From JADKCL01 sp046050405 (GTDB taxonomy: Bacteria > Bacteroidota > Bacteroidia > J057 > JADKCL01), in assembly GCA_046050405.1 (NCBI GenBank), contig JBJOPY010000124.1, positions 1-9,440 on the forward strand: 9,440 nt of DNA. The letters run 5' to 3'. The stretch's first letter is position 1, and each line of letters starts with the position of its first letter. The position numbers were made by a program, and so were the translations under genes. Positions 6,201 to 9,440 of this stretch are shown piece after piece. The notes beneath the pieces were generated by a model. It had not been told where the DNA came from and did not search any database. It saw only the letters and a list, made by a program, of their open reading frames with translations.

Positions 6201-8023
6201 AGGGCGTTCAGCAGCACAAAATGCTGGTTGAGATCCTCCTCGTTGTACAAGACGAAACACTTTGCCCTCAGGGAGGGATTCCTGCCCGCCCTGCCCGCCT
6301 CCTGGACATAGTTCTCCAGGGAGGGTGAAATCTCGTAATGCACGACCATCCCCACGTCCTCCTTGTCCACGCCCATCCCGAACGCCGAGGTCGCCACCAT
6401 GATTTGAAGCGCATTGGATTTGAAGGCATCCTGCACGCTTTTCTTCTCCTCGCTTTCCATTTTCCCATGGTAGGCCCCCACCTGGTATCCCCTCTCGGCC
6501 AGCTTTTCCCTCAGCTTGCGCGTGGCCTTTACCCGGCTTACATAGACGATCGTCGGGACCGGATGGTCTTCCAGCAACCCGCACAGTGTTTCAAACCGGG
6601 AGACATCATCCGCCACTGCAATGCTTTCGTATTCGAGGTTCACACGGCCTTGCAGGGTTTGGTACAGGGTCAGCTCCTCGCCGAGCGTATGTTTGAAATA
6701 CTCCTGAATGTCATGGATCACCTCCAGGCGGGCAGTGGCGGTGAAACACGAAACCGGGATGGGATGGATCCTTTCCTGGAGGGCCTGGATCTTTTGGATG
6801 AATTTTCCGATGTAGAGATAGTCCACCCGGAAATCCTGCCCCCAGGAGGAAAAACAGTGGGCCTCATCCACGACAAACCTGTCGATATGCCTGTTTGCCA
6901 GGATCTTGCTGATCGTCCGGGACCGGAGGCTTTCAGGGGCGAGGTACAGGATCTGGGCCTGGCCGTTTTCAATTCTTTCAACCACATCTGCCCGTTCCAG
7001 GGGATTCAACAAGCCGTTGTAGGCGACCGCAGTCGCAATGCCTTTTACCTGCAACCCGTCCACCTGGTCCTTCATCAGGGATTGCAGCGGGGAAATGACC
7101 ACTGTCAGCGCGCCTTTTGCCTGCCCGCGGATCAGGGCCGGCAACTGAAAGGTGAGGGACTTCCCTCCGCCGGTCGGGAAAATCACCAGGATGCTCTCAT
7201 TCTTCAGCGCTGCATTCACCGCCTGTTCCTGCAAGGGCGTTTCATCGTCTCCTTCGAAACGCCGGAAACTTTCGTAATTGAAATAATTTGCCAGGCCCCG
7301 GAGCGGATCCAAGCTGTAACTGCAATAAGGACAGTGCGCGCTGCCGCAGCCGATGGCCCTCAGGACATCGAACACCTTTGCCGTGGAAGGGAAGGCCTTG
7401 AGCAGCCAGGAGGGTGTGTACAGGTTTTTCTCCTCGGTCTGGAGAATGGCCAGGACGTATGCCAGTTCGGAGGGGTATTCCCTGGCAAGGTCATCGAGGG
7501 GGGCATTCCCACAAATCATTCCCTGGAACACCTCCCTGACCGAGACCTCTCCATCCCCGGTGTAATCCACCAATTGAAAATAGTGCGAAAAACGCTCGTC
7601 ATCCTTAAGGAGGGAATGGTAAATGGCCTTGAGGGGATCTGGAATCTTCTCCCAGTCGACCACCAGGGCCCTCAGCAGGATCTCACACTGCCGGGAGTCC
7701 ATGATGGGGTCATTGATCCAGGGGAAGGATTGCTTGTAATCCTTGTCGAGCTTGTGCTCGTTTCGTTCCGGCCTGATCAGGGGCGAAAGCAAGAGCGTGT
7801 CGATGAATGCAGGGGAAGGTTCGTCCTTGAAAGCCTCCCGCTCCCTTAAGATCCTCAAATCATGCAGCCAGATGTTATGGCCGACCAGGACGGAATCCTT
7901 GCCCTTAAAATTCAGAAAATCCCGGATGGAGTTGGTCCGAAGTTCAGCTCCGTTTCGGATGGCTCCGATCTGGATGGACTTTCCATCCTCGGATGCCTCA
8001 ATGTCGAAATAGAGGAGCTGCAT
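3224..8023 (-). CDS. DEDD exonuclease-like / RecQ helicase / UvrD helicase fusion (1599 aa)
   Basis: One uninterrupted frame. Residues 1-120 form a DEDD 3'-5' exonuclease-like domain: FDIE (D7, E9), GHNIWLHDLRIL (D55), and NDPIMD (D109), with N104 where DEDDh or DEDDy enzymes have His or Tyr. After a linker with C226, C231 and C234 comes an SF2 RecQ helicase: Q-motif near 263, PTGGGKS (K288), DEAH (386-389), the RecQ aromatic loop FSSWGQDF (391-398), FTATA (427-431), ATSAFGMGVD (544-553) and QEAGRAGR (574-581). No RecQ zinc cysteine cluster follows; 600-860 looks like winged-helix sequence. After a family-specific middle (about 860-1030) comes an SF1 UvrD helicase: Q1043, AGPGSGKT (K1064), LDEFQD (D1166, E1167), GDDDQAIYGFRG (1195-1206), TTNYRS (1227-1232), MHKSKGKEFDEVHLVL (1423-1438) and YVAMTRAK (1453-1460). 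The last 120 residues are an unassigned C-terminal domain. Both motors are of 3'-5' families, so unwinding with nuclease processing of DNA is the likely activity; a repair or anti-phage role is inferred. Start ATG 8023 is right because FDIE begins six codons in. Confidence 0.95.
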   Translation of the reverse strand: MQLLYFDIEASEDGKSIQIGAIRNGAELRTNSIRDFLNFKGKDSVLVGHNIWLHDLRILREREAFKDEPSPAFIDTLLLSPLIRPERNEHKLDKDYKQSFPWINDPIMDSRQCEILLRALVVDWEKIPDPLKAIYHSLLKDDERFSHYFQLVDYTGDGEVSVREVFQGMICGNAPLDDLAREYPSELAYVLAILQTEEKNLYTPSWLLKAFPSTAKVFDVLRAIGCGSAHCPYCSYSLDPLRGLANYFNYESFRRFEGDDETPLQEQAVNAALKNESILVIFPTGGGKSLTFQLPALIRGQAKGALTVVISPLQSLMKDQVDGLQVKGIATAVAYNGLLNPLERADVVERIENGQAQILYLAPESLRSRTISKILANRHIDRFVVDEAHCFSSWGQDFRVDYLYIGKFIQKIQALQERIHPIPVSCFTATARLEVIHDIQEYFKHTLGEELTLYQTLQGRVNLEYESIAVADDVSRFETLCGLLEDHPVPTIVYVSRVKATRKLREKLAERGYQVGAYHGKMESEEKKSVQDAFKSNALQIMVATSAFGMGVDKEDVGMVVHYEISPSLENYVQEAGRAGRNPSLRAKCFVLYNEEDLNQHFVLLNALRLTHKEISQIWRAIKQFRERNFSKSAREIARAAGWDTEMRELGTRVSTAINALEQARYIDRQENSPRIFANGILYRNFDEALKVLEQHRGQLSEQDFQNCIRMAKYILSHKEDLQVDKMAERLAISLPEIVSIVHQFRDLQLFGDSQDMKARVDTVASSNNSKTIFQNFVRLERKLLSMLWPEGASRSLRCNLRELNAMLQEEGAQFSTIENIRLVLLHWEIRKWIQKERLEAGTWNYRIQFQKEKEAVSEKMASYHEVSSRVLDDLYALALGKATTELKNPVVEFSVVGLKSRDQSSSLFSEQRKALKVADYERALLDLHFCRAIDLKEGLLVFFNRYRIVKIEENSYKQYTKEDYEVLGRYYDEKIKQVHIVGEYAKRLLQSHQMAMQFVDDYFRLDSAAFIRRYFPGKEKILARSLTERKFHEIFGGLSAEQNNIVRANEDQILVSAGPGSGKTKTLVHKMASLLLLEEVKPEQFLMLAFSRPAAIEFRQRLNRLVPGMGSHIDIFTYHAFAFQLLGRPGDLSRMDDIIGEATVGIREKTVPLEKVAGKTVIMLDEFQDVGEKEYALLQAIVETTTDIRMIAAGDDDQAIYGFRGSKMEYMMQFAAEKNCRQFFLTTNYRSLRNLVEFTNQYLPRLEPGRLKSGQILHASSPQPGSISITTYQNGGFLRDVAAQIQMGSPGDSIAILTRTNEEGLQLKTLLEDRGLKPLLLGGNDGFSLGNLEEVRAFSEFIEAGSEKGLGLIPEDRWKAGREFLSTEFRRSANLALVFQILDLFQAECKEIFRSDWKAFMGEIRLEDVYRSEDLALTISTMHKSKGKEFDEVHLVLDHFYPEDLHGHRLLYVAMTRAKSRLHIYTNHSLFSGMNVPGLILKQNDAAFDAPSRFVYTCGLKDIGLNFFKDERILSLTGHLLSGDSLYVHPGDVGKFCWSQDSNHGFYASKSFKELLVRWMSKGYQVQEAKVGWVVRWRPPDDPKEWRVVLPVVTLGRV

Positions 8024-8076
8024 GATTTCCGATGGTCAATTTTGATCTTACCCCCAAATTTGCGAATACCAGGAGG

Positions 8077-8108
8077 GTAAAGTAAGGCGGAAAAGTCCAA
8101 AGAACAAA
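8077..8108 (-). promoter_or_regulatory. candidate promoter of the helicase fusion gene
   Basis: On the minus strand TTTG (8105-8108) is followed after 20 nt by TACTTTAC (8077-8084), similar to the Bacteroidota -33 TTTG and -7 TAnnTTTG elements with correct spacing but mismatches in the last two -7 positions. It lies 54 nt upstream of the start codon. No Shine-Dalgarno site is seen before ATG 8023, as is usual in Bacteroidota. Confidence 0.3.
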
Positions 8109-8109
8109 G

Positions 8110-8321
8110 CACGATCCACACCGGGGTTGGAATTGACATCATCCTGGGCGGTGTCCGTTCGGTGGACACCTGGATCCTTCCAGCGCTCATCCGTCCGCAG
8201 CGATGGCCATTCCCGGCGCGCCAGGGGGGTTTTCGGGGTTGTAGGCGAGGGGGCAATCGTTGAGACCCCCCACCCGAAGGCGCCCCCACGGGGTGGGAAG
8301 GACTTGTGAGGGCCCGCCCGC
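8110..8321. other. GC-rich scar with no gene, between the helicase promoter and the IS3 remnant
   Basis: No convincing coding sequence is present. A minus-strand frame around 8200-8250 reads AYNPENPPGAPGM, which faintly recalls the YNxERPHxALG tail of IS3 OrfB. If real, it would be the collapsed C-terminal end of that gene after an internal deletion. A weak stem CCCACCC/GGGTGGG lies near 8265-8295. GC drops sharply left of about 8110, so this marks the edge of the inserted material. Confidence 0.4.
8150..8170. repeat. 7-bp hairpin GGTGTCC/GGACACC
   Basis: GGTGTCC (8150-8156) and GGACACC (8164-8170) pair perfectly around the loop GTTCGGT. It sits about 45 nt upstream of the candidate -33 element of the helicase gene, at the edge of the GC-rich scar. 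It may be part of a lost IS end or a structure in upstream RNA; there is no T-run on either side. Confidence 0.5.
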
Positions 8322-8435
8322 GATGCACCGCATCCGCAGCAGGTTCGGGGCCGTCCCGGACACCGGCTAGAGGTGCCCACCAGCCCTGATGGCCCGGCCC
8401 GGGCGTTGACAGCGGCCCCCGCAAGCCCCCCTCCG
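8322..8435 (-). pseudogene. decayed start of IS3 OrfB
   Basis: Downstream of the orfA stop, the peptide PNLLRMRCI (8322-8348) matches the conserved ENLxLMRxIDE stretch near the start of IS3 OrfB. It is in the orfA frame, whereas intact IS3 orfB is reached by a -1 frameshift. Neighbouring orfB-like text falls in other frames, so several indels are present. Nothing recognisable as the catalytic core follows. Confidence 0.55.
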
Positions 8436-8750
8436 TCAGCTGGACGGACCATCGCCCGCCCCTGGCAGGGCCGCCCCCGCCACCTTTTCCAGCCACTCCC
8501 GCTCCCTCTCCACCTTGCCGATCCGCCGGTACAGGTCGGCAATCAGGCGGCCATTCTTCGCGTCCTGCGTCCCGTCCATCTTGAAAAGGTCGCCCGAACG
8601 CGACGGCAGATGCCTCTTCCACGCGCTGACCCGGTGGACAGGCACCGAGAACTCGGACGCCAACTCAGCCAAGGTCTTGTCCCCCCGCAGTGCCTCCAGC
8701 GCCACCCGCGCCTTGAACTCCGCATTGTAATGTTTGCGTTTCGCTTTCAT
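8436..8750 (-). CDS. IS3-family OrfA (transposase DNA-binding subunit)
   Basis: A 104-residue frame from ATG 8750 to TGA. Residues 5-48 form the typical HTH_Tnp_1 domain: KHYNAEFKARVALEALRGD, then the helix-turn-helix KTLAELASEFSVPVHRVSAW. Residues 68-91 (RLIADLYRRIGKVERE and EWLEKVAG) form the amphipathic helix that dimerises OrfA. Length and order fit the family (about 90-110 residues). The final segment after EWLEKVAG is not conserved and may reflect a decayed frameshift region: only a short A-run (GGAAAAGG) remains at the expected site, without a full A6G. OrfA normally joins OrfB by -1 frameshifting to make the active transposase. Here OrfB is broken, so OrfA alone could at most bind IS ends as a repressor. 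Confidence 0.8.
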   Translation of the reverse strand: MKAKRKHYNAEFKARVALEALRGDKTLAELASEFSVPVHRVSAWKRHLPSRSGDLFKMDGTQDAKNGRLIADLYRRIGKVEREREWLEKVAGAALPGAGDGPSS

Positions 8751-8794
8751 CTTTTGAACAGTGGTGGAAGATACGCATTCTCTTGGTCCTACCC

Positions 8795-8899
8795 AAATGG
8801 CTCCACGCGGTACTTCAGCGTATGCCAGATTACCCCATCAACAGGCTCTAGGAACTGCTACCCCTGCAAAAAAACTGGCCCGAGCTATACGGGGTTTAG
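8795..8899 (+). pseudogene. tnpC: C-terminal end of an IS66 transposase (TnpC)
   Basis: The plus-strand frame reads KWLHAVLQRMPDYPINRL, then TAG (8849-8851), then ELLPLQKNW and a second TAG at 8897-8899. This matches the short C-terminal element of IS66 transposases (YLxxVLxRLPxxPxNRxxELLPxNW). The internal TAG sits where the family has an acidic residue, so a nonsense mutation is likely. The final stop lies inside the terminal repeat, as is usual for IS66. The DDE core upstream is missing because the IS3 remnant begins there. Confidence 0.65.
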
Positions 8900-8910
8900 C
8901 GGGTGGATAC
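8893..8910 (+). repeat. IS66-type terminal repeat (right end)
   Basis: GGTTTAGCGGGTGGATAC ends the IS66 remnant just after the tnpC stop. It differs from the repeat at 1058-1075 at only two of 18 positions. Flanking sequence on the right starts TTTGAACT. Both repeats have the same orientation on the plus strand, although one belongs to a tnpA start and the other to a tnpC end. Confidence 0.7.
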
Positions 8911-9116
8911 TTTGAACTTAAATGAAAGTGAGACTGTTGCACTGTGTCGAAAATGCTGTCACCAAAGCATCCTGTTTGGAGAAGAAGCACCGAATTAGGC
9001 GGATTGAGGCCTACCTCTTATGTGAAGTTGGACTTTAAGTATGGTGGTTTTCTCGTCATATTCACCTACGATGCAAGAGTCTCAAATCGTTTAGGATTGG
9101 AGTGCTTTCATGTCTA
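8911..9116. other. AT-rich intergenic stretch, no supported gene
   Basis: A 55-codon plus-strand frame (ATG 8953 to TAA 9118-9120) is present but has no recognisable features and overlaps the methyltransferase stop. I see no RNA gene, repeat or clear terminator. Composition matches the methyltransferase, so the native flank of the island resumes here. Confidence 0.4.
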
Positions 9117-9440
9117 TTAAAATAACCGTTCCTTTGACTTTGTCATGTAATTCTCAATTCTTCTTCTCGCTATTTCACAGTATTCTGAACATATATCAAT
9201 TCCTATGTATTTTCTGTTAAGTTGAAGAGCTGAAATAGAAGTTGTTCCACTTCCATTCATTGGATCTAAAACAACATCTCCTTCGTTAGTCCAAGATTTG
9301 ATGTGATCTCTTGCTAACTCACAAGGAAACGGCGCTGGGTGACCTTTTGCTTCTTGGTCCTCAGCTTTCTTTCCTACTACATATTCCCAAATGTTCCCTT
9401 TAATTTTTTGATTTTTTACGGGTTTAGCTAGTTTCTCTCT
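9117..9440 (-). CDS. beta-class amino DNA methyltransferase, C-terminal part (partial)
   Basis: A minus-strand frame enters from the right edge with no start and ends at TAA 9117-9119, giving 107 residues. Motif X is GHPAPFP (residues 33-39), motif I with the AdoMet-binding loop is VVLDPMNGSGTT (56-67), and motif II is IGIDICSEYCEIA (79-91). Motifs X, I and II at the C-terminus place it in the beta class of N6-adenine or N4-cytosine methyltransferases. The catalytic motif IV (DPPY or SPPW type) and the target-recognition domain are outside the window, so base and site specificity cannot be told. The usual Phe or Pro after DP in motif I is Met here. The gene is AT-rich compared with the IS debris beside it. 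It is probably part of a restriction-modification system or an orphan enzyme; the neighbour that would decide this is not visible. Confidence 0.85.
   Translation of the reverse strand, partial: REKLAKPVKNQKIKGNIWEYVVGKKAEDQEAKGHPAPFPCELARDHIKSWTNEGDVVLDPMNGSGTTSISALQLNRKYIGIDICSEYCEIARRRIENYMTKSKERLF

Larger units (their letters stand above)
8322..8760 (-). mobile_element. IS3-family insertion sequence remnant
   Basis: An intact orfA (8436-8750) is followed by a decayed orfB. The rest of orfB, with its DDE catalytic residues, is gone, so the element cannot move itself. The orfA start side abuts the C-terminal end of an IS66 transposase at about 8760-8795, which suggests that the IS3 element inserted into an older IS66 copy. 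Exact ends and target duplications could not be located. The segment is much richer in GC than the methyltransferase region to its right. Confidence 0.7.

Noticed and set aside
6338..7849. A 503-codon open frame on the plus strand inside the helicase gene
   Set aside because: It lies wholly antisense to conserved RecQ and exonuclease motifs and its own translation has no domain pattern. It is a by-product of the codon use of the real gene.
8042..8052. TGATCTTACCC resembling the tip of E. coli IS3
   Set aside because: Only 11 bases agree, no inverted partner was found, and it lies within the helicase leader in native-looking sequence. Probably chance.
8953..9120. 55-codon plus-strand frame before the methyltransferase
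   Set aside because: No recognisable features and it overlaps the methyltransferase stop on the other strand.
1..9440. CRISPR array, tRNA or rRNA gene
   Set aside because: No regularly spaced direct repeats, cloverleaf pattern or rRNA-like sequence was seen on reading both strands.

Overview
The window looks like an accessory, repeatedly rearranged stretch of a Bacteroidota chromosome. A Saprospiria-like host is my inference. The clues are the wording of the Rhs fragment (a GNGML segment, a DALGRRIAK-type YD repeat, then WDGDVPLHEW), weak or absent Shine-Dalgarno sites, and two candidate promoters close to the Bacteroidota TTTG / TAnnTTTG pattern. No species can be named from this sequence.

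Layout, left to right. At 2-460 two AT-rich plus-strand genes form a small cassette: the end of an unrecognised protein and a zinc-ribbon protein. At 461-1075 lies a GC-rich mosaic: an unexplained segment, a perfect 10-bp hairpin, an Rhs/YD-repeat core fragment, and the left end of an IS66-family element with the start of tnpA. At 1114-1313 is a 44-residue hydrophilic gene on the minus strand with its own terminator. At 1536-3196 are a tiny signal-peptide-like ORF and a 512-residue helical protein I do not recognise.

The centre, 3224-8023 on the minus strand, is one giant gene of 1599 codons. It fuses an N-terminal DEDD-type 3'-5' exonuclease-like domain, a RecQ (SF2) helicase and a UvrD (SF1) helicase. 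Both helicase engines keep their catalytic motifs. A candidate promoter lies just upstream, at the edge of a second GC-rich scar (8110-8910) made of an IS3-family remnant (intact orfA, decayed orfB) beside the C-terminal end of an IS66 transposase and its terminal repeat. The right edge, 9117-9440, is the C-terminal part of a beta-class amino DNA methyltransferase on the minus strand, again AT-rich.

How it may work together: a nuclease-helicase-helicase fusion, a DNA methyltransferase, Rhs debris and several decayed insertion sequences within 9.4 kb suggest a defence or genome-maintenance island that turns over by recombination. No functional link between the helicase and the methyltransferase is shown by the sequence. 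They are on the same strand but about 1.1 kb of transposon debris separates them. The 512-residue gene and the helicase are convergent, so they are not co-transcribed.
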